Shown: piece by piece, positions 51,992 through 61,791 of the stretch | How the letters are laid out: every line of letters starts with the position of its first letter | Position numbering within the stretch: the first letter of the stretch is position 1 | NCBI RefSeq assembly: GCF_026913015.1 | Contig: NZ_JAPTYD010000014.1 | Span: forward strand, 1-64,000 | Direction: 5' to 3' | Origin: Paracoccus benzoatiresistens | GTDB taxonomy: Bacteria; Pseudomonadota; Alphaproteobacteria; Rhodobacterales; Rhodobacteraceae | DNA length: 64,000 bases | The notes under the pieces: model-generated | Database searches by the model: none | Told to the model about the DNA's origin: nothing | The model's input: the letters and a program-made list of their open reading frames with translations, nothing else | Made by a program: the position numbers and the translations under genes

Positions 51992-52753
51992 TCAGACGAA
52001 CTGCTCGCGCAGCAAGCGTTCCTCCAGCCCGTGGCCGCGGTCGAACAGCAGGCGGTGGCGCACGTCCTGCGCGCTGCGGATCTGGACGCGGACGACATGG
52101 CGCACCGACCGGGAATCGGCGTCGGCCATGACGGGACGGCGTTCGGGGTTCAGGACCTCGACTTCGACCTGCGCCGCCTTGGGCAACAGCGCGCCGCGCC
52201 ATCGCCGGGGGCGGAAGGGGGCAATGGCGGTCAGGGCCAGGACCTCGGAATTGATTGGCAGAATAGGACCATGCGCGGAATAGTTATAAGCCGTCGAGCC
52301 CGCCGGCGTGGCGATCAGCGCGCCGTCGCAGACCAGTTCGGCCATCCGCATCTTGCCGTCCACATGGATGCGCAGCTTGGCGGCCTGGGGGCCCTCGCGC
52401 AGCAGGCTGACCTCGTTGATGGCCAGGGCCTCGTGGATAGACCCGTCGGCCCGGATCGCGCGCATCCGCAGGGGGTTGATGACCGTCTCCTCGGCCGCCG
52501 CCAGCCGTTCGGTCAGCCCGGTTTCGGAATAACCGTTCATCAGAAAGCCGACAGTGCCGCGGTTCATGCCATAGACCGCCAGGTCGCGTCCCTGGATCGC
52601 GTGCAGCGTTTGCAGCATGAAGCCGTCACCGCCAAGCGCGACGACCACCTCGGCCTGATCCAGCTCCACCATGCCATAACGGCCCGTCAGCACCGCCAAG
52701 GCCTTTTGCGCGAGCTCGGCCTCGCTCGCGGTAAAGTGGATCCGTGTCGTCAT
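51992..52753 (-). CDS. nadK: NAD kinase
   Basis: A 253-residue ATP-NAD kinase. The catalytic GGDG is in [15 protein letters not shown] (about residues 40-52), NEVSLLRE binds NAD, and the [16 protein letters not shown] loop is characteristic. It makes NADP from NAD in the cytosol. The start at 52753 begins [10 protein letters not shown]; a longer frame to 53113 is unsupported. It diverges from glyA across 178 bases and precedes alr by 84. Confidence 0.93.
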   Translation of the reverse strand: MTTRIHFTASEAELAQKALAVLTGRYGMVELDQAEVVVALGGDGFMLQTLHAIQGRDLAVYGMNRGTVGFLMNGYSETGLTERLAAAEETVINPLRMRAIRADGSIHEALAINEVSLLREGPQAAKLRIHVDGKMRMAELVCDGALIATPAGSTAYNYSAHGPILPINSEVLALTAIAPFRPRRWRGALLPKAAQVEVEVLNPERRPVMADADSRSVRHVVRVQIRSAQDVRHRLLFDRGHGLEERLLREQFV

Positions 52754-52931
52754 GATAAACCCTGCCCCTTGTGCGGGCAGCATCCGACGGGGCACCGGGC
52801 ATTGCAAGCCCCGTCGCCCGGCGCCCCACCGCGTCGCTTTTGTGGCTTTCCGCACCGTCACCCATGGGATAAGAGGGCGCCAAACCCCCGCCCACACCCC
52901 GCCCCCTGGCCCGACGAAAGGACGCGAGACC

Positions 52932-54227
52932 ATGAACGCCCCGACCCGCGAAACCGGATTCTTCACCGAAACGCTGGCCAGCAGCGACCCCGAGATCGCC
53001 AAGGCCATCAGCCAGGAACTCGGCCGCCAGCGCGACGAGATCGAGCTGATCGCCTCGGAAAACATCGTGTCGCGTGCGGTCCTGGAGGCACAGGGCTCGG
53101 TCCTGACGAACAAATATGCGGAAGGCTATCCGGGCAAGCGCTATTACGGCGGCTGCCAGTTCGTGGACATCGCCGAGAACCTGGCCATCGAGCGCGCGAA
53201 GAAGCTGTTCGATTGCGAATTCGCCAATGTCCAGCCGAACAGCGGCAGCCAGATGAACCAGGCGGTGTTCCTGGCCCTGCTGCAGCCGGGCGACACCTTC
53301 ATGGGCCTTGACCTGAACTCGGGCGGTCACCTGACCCATGGCTCGCCGGTGAACATGTCGGGCAAGTGGTTCAACGTGGTCAGCTATGGCGTGCGCAAGC
53401 AGGACCAGCTTCTGGACATGGAGGAAATCCGCCAGAAGGCCCTGGAAAACAAGCCCAAGCTGATCGTCGCGGGCGGCACGGCCTATAGCCGCGTTTGGGA
53501 TTGGGCCGCCTTCCGCAAGATCGCTGACGAGGTTGGCGCATACCTGATGGTGGACATGGCCCATATCGCCGGCCTGGTCGCGGGCGGGCAGCACCCCTCG
53601 CCCCTGCCCCATGCCCATGTCGTGACCACCACGACGCACAAGTCCCTGCGCGGCCCGCGCGGCGGGATGGTGCTGACCAACGACGCGGACATCGCCAAGA
53701 AGATCAATTCGGCGGTCTTCCCCGGCCTTCAGGGCGGTCCTCTGATGCATGTGATCGCCGCCAAGGCGGTGGCCTTCGGCGAGGCGCTGCAGCCCTCGTT
53801 CAAGGAATACGCGGCGCAGGTGGTGAAAAACGCCCGCGCCATGGCGGACGAACTGATGAAGGGCGGCATCGACATCGTCTCGGGCGGCACCGACAACCAC
53901 CTGTGCCTGGCCGACCTGCGCCCGAAGGGCGTGACCGGCAAGGCGACCGAAGCCGCGCTTGGCCGCGCCCACATCACCTGCAACAAGAACGGCGTGCCTT
54001 TCGACCCGGAAAAGCCCTTCGTCACGTCGGGCATCCGCCTGGGCGCTCCCGCTGGCACCACCCGCGGCTTTGGCGAGGAGGAATTCCGCCAGATCGCCCG
54101 CTGGATCGTCGAGGTCGTGGATGGCCTTGCCGCCAACGGCGAGGAAGGCAATGCCGAGGTCGAGGCCAAGGTGAAGGCCGAGGTGGCGGAACTCTGCGCG
54201 CGCTTCCCGCTGTATTCCGGGATGTGA
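52932..54227 (+). CDS. glyA: Serine hydroxymethyltransferase
   Basis: A 431-residue fold-type I PLP enzyme interconverting serine and glycine with tetrahydrofolate. [20 protein letters not shown] at the N-terminus, [15 protein letters not shown], and the PLP lysine in [14 protein letters not shown] are diagnostic. AAAGGA precedes the ATG. The gene ends at an intrinsic terminator. It feeds one-carbon units and, in this organism type, may also serve the serine cycle; that is not shown. Confidence 0.97.
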   Translation: MNAPTRETGFFTETLASSDPEIAKAISQELGRQRDEIELIASENIVSRAVLEAQGSVLTNKYAEGYPGKRYYGGCQFVDIAENLAIERAKKLFDCEFANVQPNSGSQMNQAVFLALLQPGDTFMGLDLNSGGHLTHGSPVNMSGKWFNVVSYGVRKQDQLLDMEEIRQKALENKPKLIVAGGTAYSRVWDWAAFRKIADEVGAYLMVDMAHIAGLVAGGQHPSPLPHAHVVTTTTHKSLRGPRGGMVLTNDADIAKKINSAVFPGLQGGPLMHVIAAKAVAFGEALQPSFKEYAAQVVKNARAMADELMKGGIDIVSGGTDNHLCLADLRPKGVTGKATEAALGRAHITCNKNGVPFDPEKPFVTSGIRLGAPAGTTRGFGEEEFRQIARWIVEVVDGLAANGEEGNAEVEAKVKAEVAELCARFPLYSGM

Positions 54228-54248
54228 TCGCCTGAGCTGATCGCAAGG

Positions 54249-54278
54249 CCCCGCCGCGTCTGCCGCAGCGGGGTTTTC
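54249..54278 (+). terminator. Terminator of glyA
   Basis: CCCCGC (54249-54254) pairs with GCGGGG (54268-54273) around a GC-rich inner loop that can pair further, followed by TTTT (54274-54277). The convergent DMT gene stops at 54278. Confidence 0.75.
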
Positions 54279-55174
54279 TATTGCGCCGGTGCGGGCGCAG
54301 CCGCCACGCGCAGCCGAGCCTCGCGCCAGGTGATATAGGTGATGGCGCCGATCATCATGCCGCCGCCCAGGATCACCCATTCGTCAAGCGGCTCGTGGAA
54401 GATGAAGACGCCCAGCAGGCAGGCCCAGATCAGCTGCAGGAAGGTCACCGGCTGCGTGACGGTCAGCGGTGCGGCGGCAAAGGCCCGCGTCATGGTATAG
54501 TGGCCCGCCGTCGCAAAGACCGCGACCAGCCCAAGCCAGCCGATCTGAGACCAGGTGGGCGGCACCCAGACCGCCCAGGCTATCGGCGCCAGGCCGATCG
54601 ACACGGTCAGCGACATCATCGCCACGACGATGGCCGCCGGGACATGCTCGGTGATGCGCTTGGCGGCCAGATAGGAGGCGCCGAAGCACAGCGAAGCCAC
54701 GACCTGCGACAGATGCCCCGGATCCAACTCGCGCAGACCCGGGCGCAGGACGACCAGCGCGCCCACCAGCGCCACGCAAACCGCCGCGATGCGCCTCAGG
54801 GCCAGCCTTTCACCCATGAACAGCGCAGCGCCGATCGTCACGACGATCGGGTTCAGAAAACCGATGGCGGTGACCTCTGCCACCGGGATCCGCGACATGG
54901 CATAGAACCAAGTGATCACCGCAAGCACATGCAGGGCGCCGCGCAGCGTCAGCAGCCGCCAGACCTGGGGCGAAAAGCCTGTGCGCAGCGCCGGAAGCAG
55001 AACCGGTCCCAGGAAGGCCAGCCCGAAGACGAAGCGAATGAAGGCCGACTGCGGCGCGGGCAAGGCGCCACCCAGCCAGCGCACAATGCCATTCACGGCT
55101 ACGAAGCACAGGCCCGTCGCCAGCATCCAGCCTATTCCCGCAAGATCGCGGCGCGTCTGCCCGTCAAGTTGCAT
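54278..55174 (-). CDS. DMT superfamily (EamA) transporter
   Basis: A 298-residue membrane protein with ten predicted helices in two EamA repeats (GIGWMLATGLCFVAVNGIVR to ALVVLRPGL, then LSQVVASLCFGASYLAAKRI onward). EamA members export metabolites or amino acids; the substrate is unknown. ATG at 55174 is preferred to a TTG at 55210. It converges on glyA and follows the LysE-type exporter by 39 bases on the same strand. Confidence 0.88.
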   Translation of the reverse strand: MQLDGQTRRDLAGIGWMLATGLCFVAVNGIVRWLGGALPAPQSAFIRFVFGLAFLGPVLLPALRTGFSPQVWRLLTLRGALHVLAVITWFYAMSRIPVAEVTAIGFLNPIVVTIGAALFMGERLALRRIAAVCVALVGALVVLRPGLRELDPGHLSQVVASLCFGASYLAAKRITEHVPAAIVVAMMSLTVSIGLAPIAWAVWVPPTWSQIGWLGLVAVFATAGHYTMTRAFAAAPLTVTQPVTFLQLIWACLLGVFIFHEPLDEWVILGGGMMIGAITYITWREARLRVAAAPAPAQ

Positions 55175-55213
55175 GACGTGCAGTTGGACTGCTTTCAAGG
55201 GCCGGCGCAAGCC

Positions 55214-55807
55214 TCATTCCGCGATCAGCGCGGCAGCGATGGTCCACATGACGATGCCGATCGCCACCTCCAGCACCTGCCAGGCGCGGGGGCGGGCAAA
55301 GACCGGCGCCAGCAGCCGCGCGCCATAGCCCAGGGCAAAGAAGAACAGAAAGGATGCAGTCACCGCGCCCATTCCGAACACCCCCGGCCGGGGCCACTGG
55401 GCCGAGATCGCACCGACCAGCACCACGGTATCCAGCCAGACATGCGGGTTGAACCAGGTCAGCGCCGCGATCAGGGCCAGTGTCCTGGGCAGGCTTGCGG
55501 CGCCCCCTTCCGGCCGCACGGCGCCGCCGCCCTGCCAGGCTGCGCGGAACGACCGCGCTCCATACCAGACCAGAAAGGCGGCGCCCGCCCATTTCAATCC
55601 CACCAGCAGACCCGGCGCCACCGACCCGATCCGCGCGATGCCGTTGACGCCCAGCAGGATCAAGGCCGCGTCGGACAGGGCGCAGAACAGGCAGACCCAG
55701 AAGATGTGATGGCGGATCAACCCCTGCTTCAGCACGAATGCATTTTGCGCGCCGATGGCGACGATCAGGGACAAGCCGGTTCCCAGCCCGGCGGCGTAAG
55801 ACATCAT
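55214..55807 (-). CDS. LysE/ArgO family amino acid exporter
   Basis: A 197-residue membrane protein with about six helices. The N-terminal GLSLIVAIGAQNAFVLKQGL is the LysE/ArgO signature. It exports basic amino acids such as L-lysine or L-arginine. Two ATGs (55807 and 55804) are adjacent; AGAGGTG supports the first. It is divergent from a LysR gene that resembles its regulator ArgP/LysG, with 82 bases between. Confidence 0.9.
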   Translation of the reverse strand: MMSYAAGLGTGLSLIVAIGAQNAFVLKQGLIRHHIFWVCLFCALSDAALILLGVNGIARIGSVAPGLLVGLKWAGAAFLVWYGARSFRAAWQGGGAVRPEGGAASLPRTLALIAALTWFNPHVWLDTVVLVGAISAQWPRPGVFGMGAVTASFLFFFALGYGARLLAPVFARPRAWQVLEVAIGIVMWTIAAALIAE

Positions 55808-55889
55808 GGAAGCACCTCTCGGCCTTGCCTTTCGCACAAGAGCCGGATGACATAAAGTGAAGTGAACTTACTCCGATGAAGCTGGGCTA

Positions 55890-56750
55890 ATGTTGGACTA
55901 TCCTGCCATCGCTGCCTCGGCCGAGATCATCCGGCGCGGCTCCTTCGAAGCTGCGGCCGCCGCCCTGCACGTGACCCCCTCGGCCATCTCGCAGCGCATC
56001 CGCGTGCTGGAGGAACGGATGGGCACCGTGCTGATCGACCGTGGCCCGCCCGTTGCCGCGACCGCGCAGGGCCTGCGCCTTGCCGCGCATCTGGACCAGG
56101 TGCGACTTCTGGAATCCGGCCTTGCGCTGCCGCCGTCGGACCGTCCGGTGCTGCGTCTTGCCGTCAATGCCGACAGCTTGGCAAGCTGGGCGATGCCTGC
56201 GCTGGCCGCCGCGCCCGGCCTGCTAGACTTGACCATCGACGATCAGGACCACGCGCTGGACTGGCTGCGCAATGGCATGGTCGTGGCCGCGCTGACCAGC
56301 GACAGCCGGCCGGTGACCGGCTGCGACAGCCAGCGGCTTGGGATCCTGCGTTACCGGGCGACTGCAAGCCCCGGCTTTCTGGCGCGCCACTTCCCCGACG
56401 GCGTGACGGCAGACAGCTTGGCGCGGGCGCCCTCGCTCAGCTTCAATGCCAAGGATGCGCTGCAGACCCGGTGGGCCAAGGCGCTGACCGGGGCACGTCT
56501 GTCCTTGCCGATGCACCGCATTCCGACGGCCCATGGCTTTGCCGAGGCCGCGCGGCTTGGCATCGGCTGGGGCATGAACCCCGAACCGATCGTTCGCGAG
56601 GACATCGCCGCAGGCCGCCTGATCGACCTGGCGCCCGGCTTGCCGCTGGATGTACCGCTTTACTGGCAGTTCAGCCGCATCACCGCCCCCGCCTTGGCGC
56701 CCTTGACCGATGCCATAAGAAAGGCCGCCAAGGCAGCCTTGCTGCCCTGA
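55890..56750 (+). CDS. argP: ArgP/LysG-type LysR regulator
   Basis: A 286-residue LysR protein: helix-turn-helix at residues 4-60 (SFEAAAAALHVTPSAISQRI, then RVLEERMGTVLIDRG) and an effector domain that aligns with ArgP/LysG. In the family it senses lysine or arginine and activates the adjacent exporter. It is divergent from the LysE-type exporter, which is the expected target. Confidence 0.88.
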   Translation: MLDYPAIAASAEIIRRGSFEAAAAALHVTPSAISQRIRVLEERMGTVLIDRGPPVAATAQGLRLAAHLDQVRLLESGLALPPSDRPVLRLAVNADSLASWAMPALAAAPGLLDLTIDDQDHALDWLRNGMVVAALTSDSRPVTGCDSQRLGILRYRATASPGFLARHFPDGVTADSLARAPSLSFNAKDALQTRWAKALTGARLSLPMHRIPTAHGFAEAARLGIGWGMNPEPIVREDIAAGRLIDLAPGLPLDVPLYWQFSRITAPALAPLTDAIRKAAKAALLP

Positions 56751-56810
56751 CGGCCCTTTCATCTTGGCCGAAATATCCCGGGGGTGCGGGGGCTGGCCCC
56801 CGCTCTCGCC

Positions 56811-57554
56811 TTACAGTTGGGCGGCCACCGCGTCCGACAGGTCGAAGTTGCCAGTCACGTTCTGGACGTCGTCGTCGTCTTCCAGCGTGTCGATCAGCTT
56901 CATCAGCTTCTGCGCGGTTTCCATATCCGTGATCTCGGTCGGCGCCTGCGGCTTCCAGATCAGCTTCGCGGTCTCGGATTCGCCCAAGGAGGCCTCAAGC
57001 GCCGAGGAGACCTCGTTCAGCGCGGTGTCCGCGCAATAGATCCAGTGGCCGTCCTCGTCGGTCTCGACATCGTCCGCGCCCGCCTCGATCGCGGCCAGCA
57101 TCACGCTGTCGGCGTCGCCTGCGGACAGCGGATACATGATCTCGCCCACGCGGTCGAACATGAAGCTGACCGATCCCGTCTGGCCCAGATCGCCGCCCGC
57201 CTTGGTGAAATAGCTGCGCACGTTGGATGCGGTGCGGTTGCGGTTGTCGGTCATGGCCTCGACCACCAGGGCGATGCCGTTCGGGCCATAACCCTCGTAA
57301 CGGATCTCCTCATAGTTCTCGGCATCGCCGCCCATGGCCTTCTTGATGGCGCGTTCGATCACGTCCTTGGGACAGGAATTCGACTTGGCTTCCTTCACCG
57401 CCAGGCGCAGCCGCGGGTTCTTGTCGGGGTCTGGATCACCCATCTTGGCGGCGACGGTGATTTCCTTCGCCAGCTTGGAAAACAGCTTCGAGCGGGCCGC
57501 ATCCTGACGGCCCTTGCGATGCTGGATATTGGCCCATTTGGAATGGCCTGCCAT
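56811..57554 (-). CDS. yebC: YebC/PmpR family transcription/translation factor
   Basis: A 247-residue YebC-family protein starting [20 protein letters not shown], with [20 protein letters not shown] and [16 protein letters not shown] blocks. The family was described as a transcription regulator and recently as a factor that helps ribosomes through proline stretches. The start at 57554 begins the invariant MAGHSKW. It is a single gene. Confidence 0.95.
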   Translation of the reverse strand: MAGHSKWANIQHRKGRQDAARSKLFSKLAKEITVAAKMGDPDPDKNPRLRLAVKEAKSNSCPKDVIERAIKKAMGGDAENYEEIRYEGYGPNGIALVVEAMTDNRNRTASNVRSYFTKAGGDLGQTGSVSFMFDRVGEIMYPLSAGDADSVMLAAIEAGADDVETDEDGHWIYCADTALNEVSSALEASLGESETAKLIWKPQAPTEITDMETAQKLMKLIDTLEDDDDVQNVTGNFDLSDAVAAQL

Positions 57555-57641
57555 GGTCGGTCGTCCTTCGCAGTTCAAAAGCGGATGGAGGCGCTTTTAG
57601 TCCAGCCCGACGGCGTATCGCAAGCCGCGGCACGCAGAAGA

Positions 57642-57672
57642 AAGGCGCCCTGTCCCCATGGACGGGCGCCTT
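57642..57672 (-). terminator. Rho-independent terminator of the DUF1127 gene
   Basis: AAGGCGCCC-GTCC (57642-57655, with one bulged T) pairs with GGAC-GGGCGCCTT (57659-57672, approximately). On the minus strand it is followed by TTTCTTCT. It lies 22 bases past the DUF1127 stop. Confidence 0.85.
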
Positions 57673-57693
57673 CGGTCAGGGTCTTGCAGCCGC

Positions 57694-57918
57694 TCACATC
57701 GCGGCGGCAACCCCGAGGATCCGGCGGATTTCGCCATCGCGGGTCAGGCCGCGACGCGCCAGTTCCGCGTCGCTCAGGCTGTTCAGGCGCTCAAGCTCTC
57801 GCACCTTGGGGCTTGCTTCGGCAATGGCGACCAAAACCTTGCCAATTGCGGCGAAGGGCGCCGCGAGCATCCCCAGAAAGGACGTGCGGGGTTTGTCGAA
57901 AGAGATCGTGCTGGCCAT
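57694..57918 (-). CDS. DUF1127 small protein
   Basis: A 74-residue protein whose C-terminal half is the DUF1127 motif (RELERLNSLSDAELARRGLTRDGEIRRIL), a short Arg-rich helical unit. DUF1127 proteins in Alphaproteobacteria bind RNA or regulate phosphate and C1 metabolism and RNA turnover. GGAG precedes the ATG at 57918. A perfect inverted repeat lies about 80 bases upstream. A strong terminator follows. Confidence 0.88.
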   Translation of the reverse strand: MASTISFDKPRTSFLGMLAAPFAAIGKVLVAIAEASPKVRELERLNSLSDAELARRGLTRDGEIRRILGVAAAM

Positions 57919-57996
57919 CCGGAAACTCCTTTGCAACACAAGGCTGTTTCCCCCCTGCCACACTATGTCGGGCAGAAAGCCAATCGAAACAATGTC

Positions 57997-58017
57997 CAAT
58001 GCTGCATGGCAGCATTG
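57997..58017. repeat. Perfect 9-bp inverted repeat upstream of the DUF1127 gene
   Basis: CAATGCTGC (57997-58005) and GCAGCATTG (58009-58017) are perfect complements with a 3-base spacer. It lies between the SLC13 stop (58027) and the DUF1127 start, 79 bases before the latter. There is no T run, so an operator is more likely than a terminator. Confidence 0.6.
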
Positions 58018-58026
58018 CAAAAGGCG

Positions 58027-59805
58027 TCACAGCGGCCAGAACACGGGAATGACCAGACAGGCGACGATGCCGCACAGGATGTCCAGCGGCACGCCCACGC
58101 GGACGAAATCGCTGAACTTGTAGCCGCCGGGGCCATAAACCATCATGTGCGTCTGATAGCCGATCGGGGTCGCAAAGGCGACCGTGGCCGAGAACATCAC
58201 CGCGACGACATAGGCGCGCGGGTCGTGCCCCAGGGACTGCGCCAAGGCGATGGCGATCGGCGTCAGCAGGACGGCGACCGCGTTGTTCGACAGGATCTCG
58301 GTCATTACCAGCCCCAGGAAATAGATCGCGATCAGCGTCGCGAACGGCGGCAGGTCGCGCAGCCAGGGCGTGACGAAATCGACGATCAGCTTGACGGTGC
58401 CGGTATGCTCCAGCGCCTCGCCCACGGCCAGCATGGCGAAGATCATCGCCATCAGCCGCCCATCGACAAAGGAAAACGCCTCCTCGGCATCGATGCAGCG
58501 GGTCAGCAGGATCACCGCCGCCGCAAGGAAGGCCAGCACCATGATCGGCGCGACCTCGAATGCGGCCAGCGTCACGACCGCCAGCAGGCAGACGATGGCG
58601 ATCGGCGCGCGTTCCCGGCGATAGGCCCGCGCCGAGGGGCGCGAGACATCGACCAGTCCCATGTCGGCGGCAAGGCGCGCGATATCCTCGGGCGCGCCTT
58701 CCAGCAGCAGCGTGTCGCCCACGCGGACGACCAGATCGTCCAGTTGGCGGCCCAGGTTCTGGTCGCGCCGATGCGCCGCCAGCACATAGATGCCATATCG
58801 CCTGCGCAACCGCATGTCGCCCAGCCGACGTCCGATCAGTTGCGCACCGGGCGAGATCAGCACCTCGACCGTTTCCGTCGCCACCGAGCTGAGCTTGTCC
58901 ACCACCTGCAGGTTCTTGTTGCCCAGGAATTCCAGCAAATCGGCCATTTCGGACCGCAGCACCACGCGGTCACCGGGTTCCAGCACGACCTCGGCAAGGT
59001 TGCGGCGCAAGGATGCATCGCCGCGCAGCACGTCGATCAGGCGCACGGCCTCGCGCTTGAACAGCGCGACCGCGACCGCTTTCTGTCCCACAAGGCTCGA
59101 ATCCTCGGGGATGGCCAGTTCCGTGAAATACTTCATCTCGCGCCGCGAGCCCAGAAAGCCCGCAAGCGATGTCCGGTCGGGCAGCAGGCTCTTTCCGAAC
59201 AGCGCGAAATAGGCGACGCCTGCCAGGGTGACCGCAATGCCCACGGGCGCGATCTCGAAGATGGAGAAGGGGACCAGCCCCTGTTCGCGCGCCACACCAT
59301 CCACCAGCAGGTTGGTGGATGTGCCGATCAGCGTCATCATGCCGCCCAGGATCGTGAAATAGCTGAGCGGGATCAGCAGTTTCGATGGCGACAGCTTCAG
59401 CCGGCTGGCCAGCTGGATGCAGATGGGGATCATCACCGCGACGACCGGAGTGTTGTTCATCACGGCCGACGCCATGATGACAAAGGCGAACAACGCGCAG
59501 ATCGTGAAGGCAGGATTGGTGACGGCGCGCGCGGTCACGATCCGCGACATCATCTCCAGCGCGCCCGTCCGCAGCAAGCCGCCCATGATCAGGAACATGA
59601 AGGCGATGGTCCATGGGGCGCTGTTCGACAACACGCCCGCCGCATCCTCGGCCGGCAGCAGGCCCAGGATCAGCATGGAAGCGGCGGAACCGATGGCCAC
59701 GACCTCGGGCGGCTGCTTTTCCCGGATGAACTGCACAAAGGTGATGGCAACAATGACCAGCATCGCGATTGCCGCGTTCGTTCCGGTCAATTCAAATCCA
59801 AGCAT
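58027..59805 (-). CDS. SLC13 family anion:sodium symporter-like permease with TrkA-C domains
   Basis: A 592-residue membrane protein with about eleven to twelve helices in two halves and a central soluble part (about residues 205-390) carrying two TrkA-C (RCK_C) domains. The repeats NTPVVAVMIPICIQLA and ILSNNAVAVLLTPIAIALA are the SLC13/ArsB-type anion sites. This YfbS/SLC13 architecture is typical of sulfate or dicarboxylate carriers. It is a single gene and its substrate is not determinable. Confidence 0.9.
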   Translation of the reverse strand: MLGFELTGTNAAIAMLVIVAITFVQFIREKQPPEVVAIGSAASMLILGLLPAEDAAGVLSNSAPWTIAFMFLIMGGLLRTGALEMMSRIVTARAVTNPAFTICALFAFVIMASAVMNNTPVVAVMIPICIQLASRLKLSPSKLLIPLSYFTILGGMMTLIGTSTNLLVDGVAREQGLVPFSIFEIAPVGIAVTLAGVAYFALFGKSLLPDRTSLAGFLGSRREMKYFTELAIPEDSSLVGQKAVAVALFKREAVRLIDVLRGDASLRRNLAEVVLEPGDRVVLRSEMADLLEFLGNKNLQVVDKLSSVATETVEVLISPGAQLIGRRLGDMRLRRRYGIYVLAAHRRDQNLGRQLDDLVVRVGDTLLLEGAPEDIARLAADMGLVDVSRPSARAYRRERAPIAIVCLLAVVTLAAFEVAPIMVLAFLAAAVILLTRCIDAEEAFSFVDGRLMAMIFAMLAVGEALEHTGTVKLIVDFVTPWLRDLPPFATLIAIYFLGLVMTEILSNNAVAVLLTPIAIALAQSLGHDPRAYVVAVMFSATVAFATPIGYQTHMMVYGPGGYKFSDFVRVGVPLDILCGIVACLVIPVFWPL

Positions 59806-59896
59806 GAAGCCCCTGTCGAGCGGCGCCGTTCACCGGCAAATTGCGGCGGTGATAGAATTGTTTTCCCCGGAACCGCAAGCAAAAGCGGGATTCGAT

Positions 59897-60712
59897 TCAG
59901 GCGGGATGCGTTTGGGCCAGCCGCCCTCCGTCGCGCACGGGTTCAATTCCCGTCGCACGGCCCGTGCGGTCGTCCGTCACGATCAGGACGCCCGACAATG
60001 TCGCGTCCCCTTCGGCCGGGGTGAAGCGATCGCGGGTCATGCCGGTGATGAAGCGGCGCAGGGGCTCGGTCTTTTCCATGCCGATGACGCTGTCGTAATC
60101 GCCGCACATGCCGGCATCCGACTGGTACCCCGTCCCGCGCGGCAGGATCTGCGTATCCGCCGTCGGCACATGCGTATGCGTGCCGATGATAGCGCTGGCG
60201 CGGCCGTCGCAGAAATGCCCGGCAGCCATCTTCTCGCTTGTGGCCTCGGCATGAAAATCGACAAGCGCCGCCTGGACCATGCCGCCCGGCGGATGCGCGC
60301 GCAGCACGGCATCCAACGCCGAGAACGGATCGTCATAGGGCCGCGACATGAAGACCTGCCCCAGCGCCTGCGTCACCAGCAGCTTGCGACCGCGCGCATC
60401 GGCAATGATGGTGCTGCCCCGGCCCGGAGCCTCCTTGGCGTAGTTCAGGGGACGGATGATGCGCGGCTCGCGTTCGATGAAGGCAAGCATGTCCTTCTGG
60501 TCGAAGGCATGGTCGCCCAGCGTCAGGCAATCGGCGCCCGATTCCAGCAGCAGTTGCGCATGGCCCGCCGTGCAGCCGCGCCCGCCGCTGGCATTTTCGG
60601 CATTCACCACCACCAGGTCGGCCTTCAGCCGCGCGCGCAGCGGCGCCAGCCGCTCGACTATCGCGCGCCGTCCGGCGCGGCCCATCACATCGCCAAGAAA
60701 GAGTATCCGCAT
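59897..60712 (-). CDS. ymdB: YmdB family metallophosphoesterase (TIGR00282)
   Basis: A 271-residue binuclear-metal phosphodiesterase. MRILFLGDVMGRAGRRAI, VVNAENASGG, LTLGDHAFDQ, ALVDFHAEATSE and IIGTHTHVPTADTQIL contain the Asp, Asn and His ligands. The family hydrolyses 2',3'-cyclic nucleotides and in Bacillus affects biofilm and sporulation decisions. The start at 60712 begins the conserved MRILFLGDV. It diverges from the dgoK-like gene. Confidence 0.92.
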   Translation of the reverse strand: MRILFLGDVMGRAGRRAIVERLAPLRARLKADLVVVNAENASGGRGCTAGHAQLLLESGADCLTLGDHAFDQKDMLAFIEREPRIIRPLNYAKEAPGRGSTIIADARGRKLLVTQALGQVFMSRPYDDPFSALDAVLRAHPPGGMVQAALVDFHAEATSEKMAAGHFCDGRASAIIGTHTHVPTADTQILPRGTGYQSDAGMCGDYDSVIGMEKTEPLRRFITGMTRDRFTPAEGDATLSGVLIVTDDRTGRATGIEPVRDGGRLAQTHPA

Positions 60713-60810
60713 GACGGGCTGGTTACGCCCAACCCCGCCGCGCTTCAAGCGCCGTCTCTGGACAGCGCGGCAAAGCACGGCCATCTTTCGGCGCGAAATC
60801 GGAGGCAGCG

Positions 60811-61632
60811 ATGGATCAGGTCGATTGGGCGGCAGTGGAACTGGCAGCGGGCGAATTGCGGCTGTGGCTGTTTCGCGGCGATGCCGAAGGCGCGGCGATT
60901 ACCAGGCCAGACAACGGCGATCCGGCCGCCTCGCTGGCGGCGATGCTGATCCCCCGTCTTGCGCCAGGGGCTGCCATCGACGTGATCGCTGCAGGCTGGC
61001 CGGGAACCGCGCCGGCACGGGTGCCCTGCCCGCCACCGCGGCCCGCGGACGCCGTGGTGCTGGACCCCCGGCTCACGCTGCACCGGCTGCCGGGCCTGAT
61101 GCAGGATCGCCCGGCTGACCTGATCGGCGTTCAGACGACGCGCATTGCCGGGCATCTGGCCCGCCATCCCGAATTCGACGGCGTTCTGTGCCTGCCGGGC
61201 GGGCAGTCTGCCTGGGCGCATGTCAGCGCGGGCGAGATCGTCAGTTTTCGCGGCTTCCTGACGGGCGAGCTTCTGTCCGCGCTGACCGCCTCGACGCCTG
61301 ACGAAGAAAGCGCCGGCTTTGCCGAAGCCGTGCAGGACACGCTGTCCCGCCCCGCGGGGCTTGCGGGCGAGCTGTCCTCGCTCCGCGCGCGGCTGGCGAT
61401 GGAGGAGATGACCCCGCCTGCCGCCTACGCCCGGATGGCCGGCCTGCTGATCGGGGCCGAGCTTGCCGCCGCGCGGCCTTGGTGGCTGGGCCAGTCCGTC
61501 ACGGTCATCGGCGCCGGCTGGCTGGCCGACCGCTATGCCGAGGCCTTGGTGACGCAGGGGGTCAACCCGGCCAGGGCCGACCCGACCCGCGCGCTTCTGG
61601 ACGGCTTTCGCGCCGCACGTCGCGGCCTCTGA
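60811..61632 (+). CDS. dgoK: 2-dehydro-3-deoxygalactonokinase family protein (DgoK)
   Basis: A 273-residue protein. LPGLMQDRPADLIGVQTTRIAGHL and LPGGQSAWAHVSAGEIVSFRGFLTGEL (split at PGGQS) are DgoK hallmarks. The kinase phosphorylates 2-keto-3-deoxy-galactonate at C6 in the De Ley-Doudoroff galactose route. The N-terminal nucleotide-binding segment is short (usual length about 290-310), so activity is not certain. GGAGG precedes the ATG. dgoA and dgoD are not in the window. Confidence 0.85.
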   Translation: MDQVDWAAVELAAGELRLWLFRGDAEGAAITRPDNGDPAASLAAMLIPRLAPGAAIDVIAAGWPGTAPARVPCPPPRPADAVVLDPRLTLHRLPGLMQDRPADLIGVQTTRIAGHLARHPEFDGVLCLPGGQSAWAHVSAGEIVSFRGFLTGELLSALTASTPDEESAGFAEAVQDTLSRPAGLAGELSSLRARLAMEEMTPPAAYARMAGLLIGAELAAARPWWLGQSVTVIGAGWLADRYAEALVTQGVNPARADPTRALLDGFRAARRGL

Positions 61633-61791
61633 CCGGAACCCGCGCCGCACCTTGCCGTTTGGTTGCCGACCCACGGCAAGAGGCGCGATGACCGATACCG
61701 ATGTGCCTGCGTCGTGGCGCTCATCCGGCGGCGGAACGCGCAACGCGCAGGGCGGGGACCCGCATCCCCATGATCGACAACAGGAGGCATG

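Noticed and set aside
57658..60024. 788-codon open frame antisense to the SLC13 transporter gene
   Set aside because: The minus strand codes a textbook SLC13 protein. The antisense translation is Gln/His/Arg-rich with no recognisable domain.
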